A model generated the notes under the pieces. The model was not told the origin of the DNA. It ran no database searches and was given only the letters and a program-made list of their open reading frames with translations. A program made the position numbers and the translations under genes. Source: Trichinella spiralis (Eukaryota; Nematoda; Enoplea; Trichinellida; Trichinellidae). From it: a stretch of 64,000 bases of DNA. The stretch is from contig CM012954.1 in the NCBI GenBank assembly GCA_000181795.3, forward strand, positions 16,712,425 through 16,776,424, given 5' to 3'. This document shows positions 36,360-47,988 of the stretch, piece by piece (positions within the stretch are counted from its first letter, which is position 1; every line of letters starts with the position of its first letter).

Positions 36360-38189
36360 TTAATTATCACTGTTGAATATGTCTAATAATTTTACAAAGT
36401 ATTCGTTTTGATCAATGGAACGCAGAAGATTTTTCAACTCTTTCTTCAGTTTTGGAACTTTTTCTGGCATGGAAACGGATCCAATTATCCCTCTGCTGTT
36501 CAAACACTCTTTAATAATGTTCGCTTGGTGGACGTCCATTCCACAAGTTTCGCACACCGAACTGTCGGTCGTGTTGCGCTCTCCACAAGTACACCATTCG
36601 TCGGAATATGTGTCGTTTGGTTCGTCATTTTCACATGGAATAGTCAGTGTTGTATTTTTGAAATTTTCTTCGTAGCCAAGCAATTCGCCCCATTTTTGAC
36701 AAGCAACTCTATATTTGATACCCATAGCAGCCGAAGAATTTTCGTCCACGGCAGCAGTGCACTGATAGTGCAAATCTCCGACGTCACTTAAATAAATATT
36801 GATTTCACTAGGAACATTTTCATTCGCTAAACTTCGGAAACCCCTGTACGGTGCCAAAGCCCGACGAACTGCTTCCTTCGGTAAATGCCACAACGGTTCG
36901 TGGCTTTGCATCCAAAGAAGCAAATCTTCCACATTGTTCATCGCATACGGCGGTTCTTTACTGCATAACAGTGAATCATTTTCGCCGCAACTAAACGCAT
37001 CGAAAACTATCGTCTCGTTAGACTGACGACCGACTAGAAAAATATCCATTCCATTATTCAATTCAGCATTATTTCTGTAAATGTGATCCAAATATTTCGG
37101 TTTGTCAAGCAACATGTGATGCCATTCCAGCAACGGTCGATCAAACATTCTTAAATCGACAATTTTCAATAAAAATTCCGTAGCGTACAAGAAGAAACTT
37201 TTCCCATTTCTCGCCAACTGCATGCAACATATAGTGTTTTCATCACTAAGTAAGGAAGTTGGCTGATTAGATCGGATGTCGTAAAGTGACAAAATGTTGT
37301 CATGCTTCAAATAAAGACACTTTGGATGCGAGCCCCATTCACACAGCACTGGCAACGTCTTATACTCGCACAAACCAACAGTAGAACAAGATTTGCTGTT
37401 CAAATGCTTCTGCAACACTTTACCATCGTTCAAGACAACACAGTATTCATCTTCAAGATGTGGATTCATTTGAAAAGCAATGACATTGTCTTGAACAACA
37501 GATGAATTGACACTATTGACTGTTTGAAACAAGTTGACCAAATGCAGCTGCTGCTTGGATGTTCGCGCGAGACAAATTGCACCACTGTCGTCACGTGGCG
37601 CAATTTCAACCTGATATATGGCATCGTTCAGACGAAAATCTTGCGTATCTATTTCTTCCAAAAATAATTCATTTTCCATTTCCGTATTGTAGTTGAACAT
37701 AGAAGCTTTCAAAACGTTAGCTGAAGATGAAGTCGAGTAGGCCATCATCAGCTGCTTATGAACGTTACAAATGGCTAGGCAATTTCCCAACTCGGCTGGA
37801 TCTATTTCACCATGATACAAACTTTCCAAATAGGCAAAGCATCGTGGCCCGGTCATGTTTTGGTTCATAGAAACGCTTTCACGTAAGCCAGCGCATTCGA
37901 CCTCTTCAACCGGAAAATCAACAATGGACCACTGTGGTGTCTTGGATCGTCCTGGCATGTCTTGCTGAAATATTGGAAACGGCGGCTCTGCATCATGATG
38001 ATGATGCTTGGCAGTCAGTTTTCCACGTTGTAGAGTTTGACTGCAAAGTTTCTGTGAGATCCATCTTCGACTAGACTGGAAATCCTGCACCTCCAGTGCG
38101 TTAAGGGTACCGCATTCAAGTGTGAACATGTTTTCCGACACTGGACGCCTGGGAAACAAATTCGTCGAACTGTAATCCATTCTGTTCAT
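36360..38189 (-). CDS. WD-type protein, probable Pol I factor TAF1C
   Basis: Single exon, 609 residues, start ATG 38189. The middle looks like divergent WD40 repeats: LSLYDIRSNQPTSLL, CMQLARNGKSFFLYATE and IVDLRMFDRPLLEWHHMLL. The last, with 'D.R....PLLEW.H', resembles the beta-propeller of TAF1C, an SL1 subunit that loads RNA polymerase I on rDNA. This is from memory and only moderately specific. The C-terminus (about residues 525-555) has a four-cysteine CTCG...CETCG pair that could bind zinc, which I do not recall in vertebrate TAF1C. It has no introns in the coding part, unlike most neighbours. The 5' end faces DNAJC3. Confidence 0.55.
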   Translation of the reverse strand: MNRMDYSSTNLFPRRPVSENMFTLECGTLNALEVQDFQSSRRWISQKLCSQTLQRGKLTAKHHHHDAEPPFPIFQQDMPGRSKTPQWSIVDFPVEEVECAGLRESVSMNQNMTGPRCFAYLESLYHGEIDPAELGNCLAICNVHKQLMMAYSTSSSANVLKASMFNYNTEMENELFLEEIDTQDFRLNDAIYQVEIAPRDDSGAICLARTSKQQLHLVNLFQTVNSVNSSVVQDNVIAFQMNPHLEDEYCVVLNDGKVLQKHLNSKSCSTVGLCEYKTLPVLCEWGSHPKCLYLKHDNILSLYDIRSNQPTSLLSDENTICCMQLARNGKSFFLYATEFLLKIVDLRMFDRPLLEWHHMLLDKPKYLDHIYRNNAELNNGMDIFLVGRQSNETIVFDAFSCGENDSLLCSKEPPYAMNNVEDLLLWMQSHEPLWHLPKEAVRRALAPYRGFRSLANENVPSEINIYLSDVGDLHYQCTAAVDENSSAAMGIKYRVACQKWGELLGYEENFKNTTLTIPCENDEPNDTYSDEWCTCGERNTTDSSVCETCGMDVHQANIIKECLNSRGIIGSVSMPEKVPKLKKELKNLLRSIDQNEYFVKLLDIFNSDN

Positions 38190-38818
38190 TTCAAACAGAT
38201 TTCGTACGCATACAGCACAGTTTCTCTGATGCTAAATTATAAATTTCTATCATTAATCGAAACGATTGTCTTACTGCCAAACGAAAGTAATTTTAGTTAA
38301 GATAACAGTATGCTGTTCTATTAATAAAGGTTTAATAGTATACTGTACAGTTGAAATTTTAATAGAATACTAATTCTATGATAAACCAGCAACAAATTCT
38401 AGGTATTTATCGTTTTAAACAATAAATAATGAATTCGATAAAATTTCAAAGCAGTTTTTCAAAATTAATAATGCAATTCTTTGGCGTAATAAAAAATTAA
38501 TTTGTCTTATTTTGGAAATGTCAAAGTAAAATATTTTCATATTAATAATTATAGCTTTATTTTTTATTAAAAAATAGCATTTATTACTTTAAAACAATTG
38601 AAACTATTTGCACTTAAATAACAGTATTTATCAGCTACCTAATTTACATGGTGATAATGCTTACTGTAAATTTACTTTAAATCCAATAACATTCGGACAC
38701 GTCATTTTAAATGATTTGCGTCATTTTGATTTTGCAGCAGCAAAATCCTTTTTAATATTCTTTCACCAATATATCCACAGTAATATTTCAATTTCTTTAA
38801 AGCAAATTGGAAACAAAA
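38190..38818. other. Divergent intergenic region, TAF1C-like / DNAJC3
   Basis: About 630 bases between two genes transcribed away from each other, so both promoters must lie here or a leader exon is missed. Very AT-rich; I find no convincing TATA or CCAAT pair. Confidence 0.5.
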
Positions 38819-41415
38819 ATGGATCCTCGTGATAGTGTCTTATCTTCTTTGTGGGCTTTATTTTTAACTTATATTACAGGTAAATGTTATTTTGTTCTTT
38901 TTTAATTTTTAATTGTTTGTTTAACAAGAAAGATTATTATAAATTGTGCATTTCACTTATTTATTTTTATAATTTGTATTATAATTCATCTTTTAGGCTG
39001 TTTTATTACCGAATAGCATTGAGTTGTAAAATTGAATGAAGATTTATTTTTAGTTGTCGACTTTTTTACTTGTTTAGCTGAAAGTAATTTGTGTTGTTGC
39101 AAATATTTCATTGTACATTGTATTTTCTTTGATACTTTATGTATTTACGCATTTTTCACGCAAATTTCTTTTAGCAGTGGATGGCAGCACGCAGGAAATT
39201 GAACGTCATTTAGATTTGGGTAAACAGCTTGTTTCAAAAGGCCAATTTAATGATGCTCTCGTGCATTATCACGCTGCAGTAGGTACTGGTTTTGCAGAAT
39301 GTTGTGTTTTATGTTGCTAAAGGAGCTGTTTTCAGAAGCTGATCCAAACAATTATTTGACTTTATATCGAAGGGCAACTGTGTATCTGGCATTGGGAAAA
39401 TCAAAATCCGCATTACCGGATCTTGATCGCGTTATTGAATTGCAGCCAGATTTTATCGCCGTAAGTTTTAATCCGTTTTTGCTACGTAACAATTTTTTCA
39501 CTTTTATTTATTTTGTTTTTACAGAGAACATTTTCACTTTATTGTTGTTATTGTTTCTATTTATGACATTTGAAAGAAAAATTTTACATTCTACATTTAA
39601 AAGAATGATTTATTGAAATTAGTGAAAGCAAACTTTTTTTCTTGCACTTTTGCTTTATTTATTTTTAAATTAATATAGAAGCTATGTTTTGAATTTAGCG
39701 GTGTGTTATTTTGAATAATTTTTTCAAGGCTAGAATACAGCGTGGGAATGTTTTGTTGAAGAAAGGAAGTCTTGATGAAGCTGAACGAGATTACTTAGCT
39801 GTGGTATTGGTTTTCTTTAATTTCAGTGTTTCAGTCTCTTTATTGTTTTTTTTGTTAAAATCAATCAATTTCTGTAGTTGGACAAAGATAACAATGCTAA
39901 TGAAGAAGTTCGGCAAAAGTTGAATGAAGTTGAATCCACTCGAAAACGTTTGAAACAAGCGGAAGCTTTGTTTTTATCTGGCGACTATTCATCAGCGGAA
40001 AAGATTTACACGCAACTATTAGAGGTAAAAACAATTGTGGGGTTTTCAGTTAAATGTGTATTATGAAAGACGTATTATGAATTTTGTTTCTTTTATCCTC
40101 TTAAGATTTCTCCTTGGAACAATCACATACATTTGCAAAGAGCAGAATGTTATGAACATCTGGGTGAATTGCATAAAGCGGTTATGGACATACGTCTGGC
40201 TGTAAAATTGGTTCCAGACAATACGGATGCTTTACACAAGGCTTCTGTATTCTGTTACAAACTTGGTGACTTATCCGATTCGTTGAAGTTTGTTGTCTTT
40301 TTTAGTTCTTTATGATTGTTTGCCGATTGACGCACGATAAATTCATTTTTAGTCAAATTAGAGAATGTTTGAAAATTGATCCTGAACATCAGAAATGTTT
40401 CAAATTTTACAAAAATGTGAAAAATATTGCCAAACAGCTAGAAAAAGTGGAGAAGGCAGTGGCTGAGAAGCAGTGGCAAAAGTGTTTGGATAGTTCGGAT
40501 GCAATGCTAAAATTGGAAAACAGTGAACAAAATGTGGTTTTATTGGCCAAATCGTCAAAGTGCAAATGCTTTATTAAGGTAACATTTATTTACTTTTGAA
40601 TTCAAAGGACGGAGTAGTATTTTTTTGTTCTCCTTAACAGTTGGAGAAAAGCGATGATGCAGTTGAAACTTGCTCTGAAGTACTTCGGGCAAATCCTGAT
40701 GATCTGCAAGCTTTACTGAATCGAGCAGAAGCATATATGATGAACCAGGCTTACGATGAGGGTATTGTTATAATTAATTATTTTCCAGTAAATTAGTATC
40801 AGTTACTGATTGATTTATTTTTAGCAATTGCTGATTATCAACGAGCTGTGAACATTGATGATAGTAATCGAGCTGCAAAAGAGGGTCTTAAAAAAGCTCA
40901 ACGAATGCAAAAGCAGTCGAACAAGAAAGATTATTATAAAATATTGGGAGTGAAACGGTAAAATGGCTGAGTTTAATTGTTTTTATTTTTAACTGACCAC
41001 GAAAAGCAAATGCGCATTTTTCAACAACTTCAGCAACGCTGACAAAAGGACTATATCAAAAGCGTACAGAAAGTTAGCTCAGAAATGGCATCCAGACAAT
41101 TTTCAAGGCGATGAAAAGAAAATTGCTGAAGCGAAATTTATCGACATTGCCGCAGCGAAAGAAGTTCTAACAGATCCGGGTAAGTTTTGTATTTCCCTTG
41201 TCAACGTGTGTACTGTATTTGTTGAATATAAAGTAAAAGTTATTACTGTAGAAAAGAGGGAAAAATTCGACGCTGGTATTGATCCATTGGATCCATCCGC
41301 GCAGAGTATGCCTAATCAGTTTTATCATTTTCACGGTTTCGACGATGTTTTTGGTGAAAATGGTCCTTTCGGGGACGGCGGTGGCCATTATACTTTCAAA
41401 TTTCATTTCAATTGA
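38819..41415 (+). CDS. DNAJC3: DNAJC3 / p58IPK, ER co-chaperone
   Basis: Eleven or so exons from ATG 38819 to TGA 41413-41415. The start [19 protein letters not shown] is a signal peptide. Nine TPR units follow (for example [60 protein letters not shown]). The J domain is [14 protein letters not shown]...[20 protein letters not shown] with an intact HPD. The protein ends HYTFKFHFN, like the conserved FRFKFHFN tail of human DNAJC3. In animals the protein works with BiP in the ER lumen, moderates PERK/PKR signalling and is induced by ER stress. Length is close to the 504 residues of the human protein. Exon phases join cleanly. High confidence. Confidence 0.93.
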
Positions 41416-42439
41416 TTTCTTCAAATGACCACTTCTTATTCAGTTGTAGTCCTTGACTATCACTTTGTTGCTCTGTCATTTGTTGACAGTGTTTGTTTAT
41501 AAGTAATTTTTTGTTTTTCCTTAATTCTTAATCTGTAATAAACGTTTTCTTTTTGTATTAATGAAATCTTTTTCGGTTGTAAATGATTAAACTGAAACTT
41601 CTTTTTTTCATACTGCGTTTTAACTTATTTTATTTGTTGGAAAGGAAAGAACTGAAATAAATCAGTGCTTTGTGATAATTAATTTACACTAATTCAGAAT
41701 ATTTTTAATGATGCTGATGAAATAATTGCAAGTGAAAATACGTTTTTTTGAATTATCAAATTAAAGAAAACTAATCAAAAAAGTACATATTTTCAAGCTT
41801 ATTATTTTTATGTAAGAACTTAAAAAATTAATTTTAAATAAATAATGTAAAAATAATCCTTTGATTATGCTGTTTAGCGAGTTAGTTTATTTAGTTGGTT
41901 GATTGGTCACGAAGTGGGAATTTTTCACATCACATTTTATGTATTTGATATTTTTACACGTCAGTAATAATTTTGTCAGTTTTGGTGTGAAGTAAATTAT
42001 TTTAATATAATTTTCAACTAACAAGCTCAACAAGTGAAAGATGCTTTTGCTAATTGTCTCTGAGTACTGAATGATTGTGAAATTGAATTTTCGCTTCCTG
42101 TTGTTCGCCAAGCATTCTGATCTGTTAATCAGCTCTTGGTGTTGTTAATCAGCGCAAATGTCTCTAACTGAATTATTCCGCTTATGGAATAATGTTTCGC
42201 TGCATTGAATTAATTTCGTTTCGTACTGGGTGAGTTGGATTTAAATTGTCAGATGTGTTGAACTGAAATTTTTCACGTCAGCAACAAACCCACCGTCGTC
42301 GGCTTGTTCATTTTCTTCCTGGTCAGTGGTTCTAAAGCATTTGGTAAATCTTTGCTGCAACTATCCGGCAGTTTGATCGATTCTCGTTTGGCTTGGTGGG
42401 ACAGTTCCAAAAATTGAAAAGCATTCTGTGCATTTTGAA
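41416..42439. other. Intergenic: DNAJC3 3' side and Ly6-like gene upstream
   Basis: About 1 kb, AT-rich. Contains the direct repeat and palindrome listed at 42123-42193. No exon seen; the minus-strand open frames are shadows of the Ly6-like gene or unsupported. Confidence 0.55.
42123..42193 (+). promoter_or_regulatory. Direct repeat and palindrome upstream of the Ly6-like gene
   Basis: TGTTAATCAGC occurs exactly twice, 20 bases apart (42123-42133 and 42143-42153), followed by an 8-base-arm inverted repeat ATTATTCC/GGAATAAT (42172-42193). These lie about 250-320 bases before the start codon. Symmetry suggests protein-binding sites; not demonstrated. Confidence 0.35.
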
Positions 42440-43117
42440 ATGTTTTGGCAATTTTGGATCGTGTTCGTAGCACTTTCTACCAGTGTAATCAAAGTGGTTC
42501 AAGCTAGACGATGGAGCAACGTATCCAAGTGTTACCGTTGTCAGATGGCGCGAAAATTGGTCGCCAACACGGAAATCTACTTCCAAAGCGTCGACTACGG
42601 TACCGACTTTCGGTGTGCGTTGGTGGCTACCGAATGCCAGCCGGATAGTCAGTCCTGCACGTTGGGGTTTGTGCAGGTGAATCACAAGCCGAAACTGTTG
42701 TCGTTCAGCGGCTGCACAGAACAGCGTACCGAAGACGGTCAGCTCCGTTCTTGTCACCAACAGCACTACAGTACGAAGGACGGGCTGAAATCGTTCCGTG
42801 CCAGTTTTTGCCTCTGTCCACGGGCGTTGTGCAACGTGGCCGCACTCCACGACCACTTGCTTGTCGACCACTTCGGCTTGCCACACCCTACCGTTGCTGA
42901 ATTCGAAGACCACACGCAAAACAGCCATCAGTCGGTCGACTATGAGAAAAACCACGTTCTACCAACAACCGCCTCCGACTCGTCGTCGTTCGCCACGTCA
43001 GACGGTCGCTTCAACGTCGCCTCTGCAGTTCAAGCCAACAACAGGCCGCCGGCTTTGCCATTTTTACTTACCACCGTGGTCAACTTTTTTTGTTTTCTCT
43101 TATTCAGATGTAAGTGA
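42440..43117 (+). CDS. Secreted Ly6-like protein, probably GPI-anchored
   Basis: Start ATG 42440 (signal peptide MFWQFWIVFVALSTSVIKVV, cleavage near QA). The mature part begins with CYRCQ and ends CLCPRALCN, the two cysteine signatures of the Ly6/three-finger (ET-module) fold, with six further cysteines between. A Ser/Thr/Asn-rich stalk follows and then a C-terminal hydrophobic tail (PALPFLLTTVVNFFCFLLF), typical of a GPI-attachment signal. The reading frame stops at 43115-43117, but a strong GTAAGTG donor at 43111 could splice to an acceptor at about 43248, ending SL-stop. The gene is markedly richer in G+C than its surroundings. Ly6 proteins often tune cell-surface receptors; the partner here is unknown. 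Confidence 0.7.
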   Translation: MFWQFWIVFVALSTSVIKVVQARRWSNVSKCYRCQMARKLVANTEIYFQSVDYGTDFRCALVATECQPDSQSCTLGFVQVNHKPKLLSFSGCTEQRTEDGQLRSCHQQHYSTKDGLKSFRASFCLCPRALCNVAALHDHLLVDHFGLPHPTVAEFEDHTQNSHQSVDYEKNHVLPTTASDSSSFATSDGRFNVASAVQANNRPPALPFLLTTVVNFFCFLLFRCK

Positions 43118-43185
43118 AATTTTTTTTGAAAAATACAGTTTCCATGTAGTGAGTGAATTTGGTATTTTTGTTTCAAAGATTTATC

Positions 43186-43208
43186 TCTGTCTGTCTGTCT
43201 GTCTGTCT
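43186..43208. repeat. (CTGT)n microsatellite
   Basis: Five to six perfect CTGT units. Confidence 0.95.
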
Positions 43209-45408
43209 TCTCATCTGCTCGACTGTTTTGATTTCTGGTTTACTGTAGCTTTGTGAACAAAAGGTCCTATTATGACTGTAGGCGAAGGTTGAAGAAGATT
43301 CAGCTTCCTTTTGCTAAAAGTAGACAAAGAATCAATCAGTTATCAATTGAAAATCACCTTAATAAAAGAAAACGAAATTACTTACGAACATTTCAACGAC
43401 TATTCAGTTTTCCATTATTTAAATTCACATCATTTCTCTTTTTCCTTAGTTATTCTTTTCTCTGAAGATGATGATTATTTTATTTATCATTATAAAAGGC
43501 TTGTTTCTGTCTAAAGTAATGAATATTTTATTTCTTCCCGAAGTGAAAAAATAATAACTGTGGCAATAATGAAGAATTTATTCTTGATTGTTGTGTAAAA
43601 TGAACATTTTTGATGAGAAAGTTGTCAAAATGAAAAATAATTAAAAAATATTTGACGTTATATGTAAGTTAATAAGTGAAGATGTTTAACTGTTTATATG
43701 TATGTTGAACGAAACCATTGCAGTGTAATGTCATTTGTGCAATTATTAAAGAATTGATAAATACGGACCAAACAATGGCTTCAGTATTATTGATTAATTA
43801 TTTATTGCGAAGATGTCATTCAGTTGTAGGTCTTCAATTATGACGGTGTTAAAAATACGCGAGGTTGAATATACAAGGTTTAATAAAATATATTTTTTAA
43901 TCAATTATCAATTTTTTATAAAATGCAAATTGTTCCTTTAGTGATGTAATTTTTAAATAAAACAGGAATGGTTCTTTTCGTAAATAATAATTCTTTGAAC
44001 ATGAACATAAATAAGCGGTTATTCATAATTTTCAGTTGAAGCTTTTATTAAATTTCAAAATTAAAAGGCTTCTTTACGAACTGGCGACAGGAAATTGAAC
44101 CCTGATATTTTTTTCTTACCTTTTTTAAATATCGAACTGAACGTGATTTATAAGCTGTGTGATTTGCATTGGGAAATGTTTTTATGAAAATTTAAAATTA
44201 ATTTTGTCATGGGTTAAAAAACGTATGAACATTATCATCAATGGATTCGTTTTTTGATAAAATTATTTATTTTTGAAATCTTTTAACTTTTATAGAAAAA
44301 TTATTAACAAATTTTTATTAAATTAAAAAAGTTTTTTTGTTATGTTTTGCATATTGTAATTGAATAATAATTTTGAGCTAACAACATATGCGGCATTTTT
44401 GTTACAAATTTGTTAATTTTGGCGTTGTATTTTTAAGAAAATAATTTTCAAATTGAATTACATTTCAACGTCAGTAATGGTGTGGATTGATTTTTTTATT
44501 TTTGGTCATAATTTTTATTCGTCATGTTCACATAAATTTTATGCCCTTCTTAGGTGATAATAATTAAAAATTTCCTTTAATGCTCGCCGGTAGGCAAAAT
44601 TGCTTGAAAGTATGAATTAATGCTTTGCATATCTATTACTGATCAATTTTTCTTTTCTTTAAATTTTAATGTCTTTAATATTTTTGTCCCGTGTCATTCT
44701 TTGGTTTAGTTTAAGAATGATTCATTTATGTGTGGAGGTAAATTTTTATTTTTAACAATTTTTCAATTTGTTCTGTGTATAATGGCATAGTTTGTATTGG
44801 AAACGTTAATTATAAGAAAGAATTTTTGATGTTGAATATGAAAAATTAAGTGCGAAAATTCAAAGATAAGTACATAATATAATAATATGGTGAAAGCAGC
44901 TTATCTTGATGATGATTGATAATATTGGTTTATTAATGCAGGAACAGTGTTCAGATTGTCTTTTCAGTTTCTATTGATTCCAAATGTAAATTTATTAATT
45001 AAATCATTCGCATTATCGTTGTCTGTGTAGAAATGGTCATAAATCTTTCTTATGAAATTAATCACCGTCGTAGACTTTTGATTACTTTCTTCAACATTCT
45101 TGCATGTACCATTGTTGCTTCACTTTGGATATTTAATTTTCATCATACATTTCATATTTTCAAATAAGAAAGCAATTATTTGTATAGCATTATTTTGGAT
45201 TGTTTAAATAAATAGATAAACGGCATCATATATTTTTAACTGATAATATTGAGACGTTTGTGTGAAAGGTACATTATCAAGGTACATCATCAATACGCAG
45301 CTTGAAAAGATTGAATTCAGCACAATTGCTGACCACTTTTTGAATGTATTGAATCTGAAGATCATTCAAATCTGATTTGATGGAAATATTCCAATTTATA
45401 AGATTAAA

Positions 45409-45550
45409 ATAGAATATTTCTCTATAGTTAAATGAACATACTTGCCAGAGGTTAAAAAAGTATAGAAATATTCGAATTTAGCAGAACATTAGAATCGAAT
45501 ATTATTTCTTTAATATTAAATGACATAATCACCAGAGGTTCAAAAGAACT
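45409..45550. repeat. Degenerate tandem repeat, two copies
   Basis: A segment of about 55 bases occurs at about 45409-45465 and again at about 45490-45550. The copies share TTAAATGA, then ATA..T..CCAGAGGTT, about 85 bases apart, with several mismatches. Found by eye. Confidence 0.45.
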
Positions 45551-46029
45551 TTATAATGTGACGTTTTACAGTTTGGTGAAGTTTAATTTTGCGTCATTTG
45601 GTTTTTTATAGTACAAAATAGAAAAATTGACCTTTCTATAACTTTGCTATTTTTGTTGAATAATTTATTTTTGCACATTTTTTAAAATGTAATTTATTTA
45701 CCGTATTGCAGTATTGTGCAGATGAATTAAGCACAGAAAAATTGAGAAGAAAGTAGAATATTCTTTGCATTTTGAAATAGTGAACGATTTTAAAATTAGA
45801 AATATTTTTTTATAAAAATTGAATTTCTACCTTAGTTGTGGATAGATATTGTACATTTTGGATGTCAATAACCGATGATCATTGCCAAAGTGTTTGACGT
45901 CATGTTATTTAACATTTAACAGTAAAAATGCGATTTATTATTGAAGCTGTTTTATTAAATTTAATTATTGTTCAGAGATGTTTGTTGAAAAATATGTTGA
46001 CTCTGAGCTGTATTTTTTCCCACTAATTT

Positions 46030-46225
46030 AACGGTGATTGGTCAGTTAAGAAGCGTGGTCTCAATGGCCAGCAGCTATTGATGGTGTCGCTTATTGCCTT
46101 TATATTCTTTGGCGATGAATCAGTCTTTGGCAGGAAATATTGTTCAAACTTTCACATTCACAGTGAAGAGAATCCCCCTCACTGATAAATGTACAGTTAG
46201 ACTGTTAAACTTGTTTGACCAAGTA
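46030..46225 (+). promoter_or_regulatory. Candidate promoter and 5' UTR exon
   Basis: A reversed CCAAT (ATTGG, near 46036), TTTATATTC (about 46100) and an Inr-like TCAGT (46120) precede a relatively G+C-balanced stretch that ends in a good donor (ACCAA|GTAAGG, about 46221). A later acceptor TTTACAG at about 46740 fits a leader exon of the secreted gene at 47989. Speculative. Confidence 0.3.
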
Positions 46226-46867
46226 AGGAAAACAGATTAGTTTTCTTTTTAAATTTATTTTAAAAATTATATTTGATCAAAATCAAAAATATTCTAAATT
46301 CATCGAAATAATCTAATAATGATTTATCGAAGTACGTTAACATTAATATTCAAGTAAAAGAATGTAGTGGAAAGAAAGGTGTAAAAATTTTCTTGTTATT
46401 TCTGCTGAGCAGTTCGCTTTTTGGTCATCATTATTATTGTACAACATAATTGCTTTTACACATATTAGTAAATATTATTAATGCGCATTACGTACTTTTA
46501 TTAATCACTCATTCTGTCAAACGTGAATTAATATAATTTGATGCAGTATAATGTATGTAATTGATGTGATAATAAGTAATTAATGTATCAATTGTTGTTG
46601 ATGAGCCTTTCAGATTGCAATAAAATTCATTCAACTAAAATTATACTAGACAAGGAATTACAGTATATCATCATTTCCTACTCCAGTTTATTTTTATCAT
46701 ATTTTAGAACCTTTTATTGAACATTAATTATCTCTTTACAGAAATGTAGCAAGCAAAGGCCAAAATGAAGTTTGACTTTATCCGTAGCATTATATTAGCT
46801 AAATATTCTGCCTATGGACAGTATATTGTGTTCATAAACAGAAACAAAAGCATGTATGTAATAACAA

Positions 46868-46920
<53 letters not shown>
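46868..46920. repeat. (ATT)n microsatellite
   Basis: About 17 ATT units. They create a false poly-Tyr open frame. Confidence 0.97.
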
Positions 46921-47327
46921 GAAACTGAATATAATTCAGTTATAAAACTACTGAATATCAAATAGAGTTTTAAATGCTACTGATTGATTTGAAGATTTTT
47001 AGCAAAATAATAGTCTTTACAATGAATTTTGTTTTTATTTCGAATTCAAAGCAATATGGAATGTTTTTAGCGCTCACTTGTTATTAACTTGATAAAAAGT
47101 GACGATGAACGTTATAAATTTTAAAATTGCTATCACATCAGTAAATCATTGTTTATGCTTTAGCATTGTTAGCATTGTTTATACTTTTTCGTGCTATCAA
47201 GCATTCAGGAAATATTGAAATTAAGTTCACAATTATGATTATTAAAAGTCTTTAAAATTATTAAAAATTGCACATCACATTAATTGCAAAGTGCAAATCA
47301 ATACAACTAATTCAAGGACAACTTCCA

Positions 47328-47384
47328 TATGCATGCATGCACGTATGTACGTATGTATGTACATATGTATATATTTGTGTATAT
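47328..47384. repeat. Alternating purine-pyrimidine tract
   Basis: Mixed TGCA, ACGT, GTAT and TATA tetranucleotides; nearly strict purine-pyrimidine alternation for about 55 bases. Confidence 0.7.
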
Positions 47385-47988
47385 TTGGATGGGAGAAAGA
47401 GAGAAAAATGACACCTCTAAAAAAGCAGTGAAACTTGCTAATATTGTCTATTTGAGACCATGGAAACGCCTATTAAATAGATAAAACTATATGAAAAGTA
47501 AATTAATAAATAATAATAACAAAATATATTTTGCAGGATCAGAGAACGATATCTTTGCGTTTTGGCTGCATTTTATTAGTGACAAAAGAAAGTAATTTCT
47601 TTGTTTAAAAAAGTAAGAAATCAATTATTTATTGAAATCAGTTTTTTGTCATTGAACTTGAATTTATTATTTCTCACGATTTATTCAGTGTTATTTTGTT
47701 TGTTTGAAAAAATTTTAATAATTTGTATGCTCAATAACCATTTTTTGCCCATCATATGGCATACAAATTTAAACAATAAAATAGGATACGGTGGTATATA
47801 TTTCGTCACGCAAATATTAACCAATCTTGATCAATCTGATATATGACACAATAAAGAAATTTTTCTATAACTTTTTAATTCGAGAAAGTATTTACTGGTC
47901 ATTTTATTTTTTTTTGTTATTTCAATTTATAACTGAAACAGAATTATGAAAGACTGTTAGTGTTGTTAATAATTTTAGAAAAAATCCC

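Larger units (their letters stand above)
43118..47988. other. 4.9-kb gene-poor region
   Basis: No supported coding exon. Contains a (CTGT)n run (43186-43208), a degenerate tandem repeat (45409-45550), a promoter-like stretch (46030-46225), an (ATT)n tract (46868-46920) and an alternating purine-pyrimidine run (47328-47384). Frames at 43253-43514 and 47601-47846 have no family signal. Some sequence may be 5' UTR and introns of the secreted orphan at 47989. Confidence 0.5.

Noticed and set aside
42332-42955. 207-codon minus-strand frame
   Set aside because: Antisense of the Ly6-like gene, whose signal peptide and cysteine pattern are on the plus strand. The open antisense is explained by its base composition.
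46765-46965. Frame with a poly-Tyr run
   Set aside because: Produced by the (ATT)n microsatellite.
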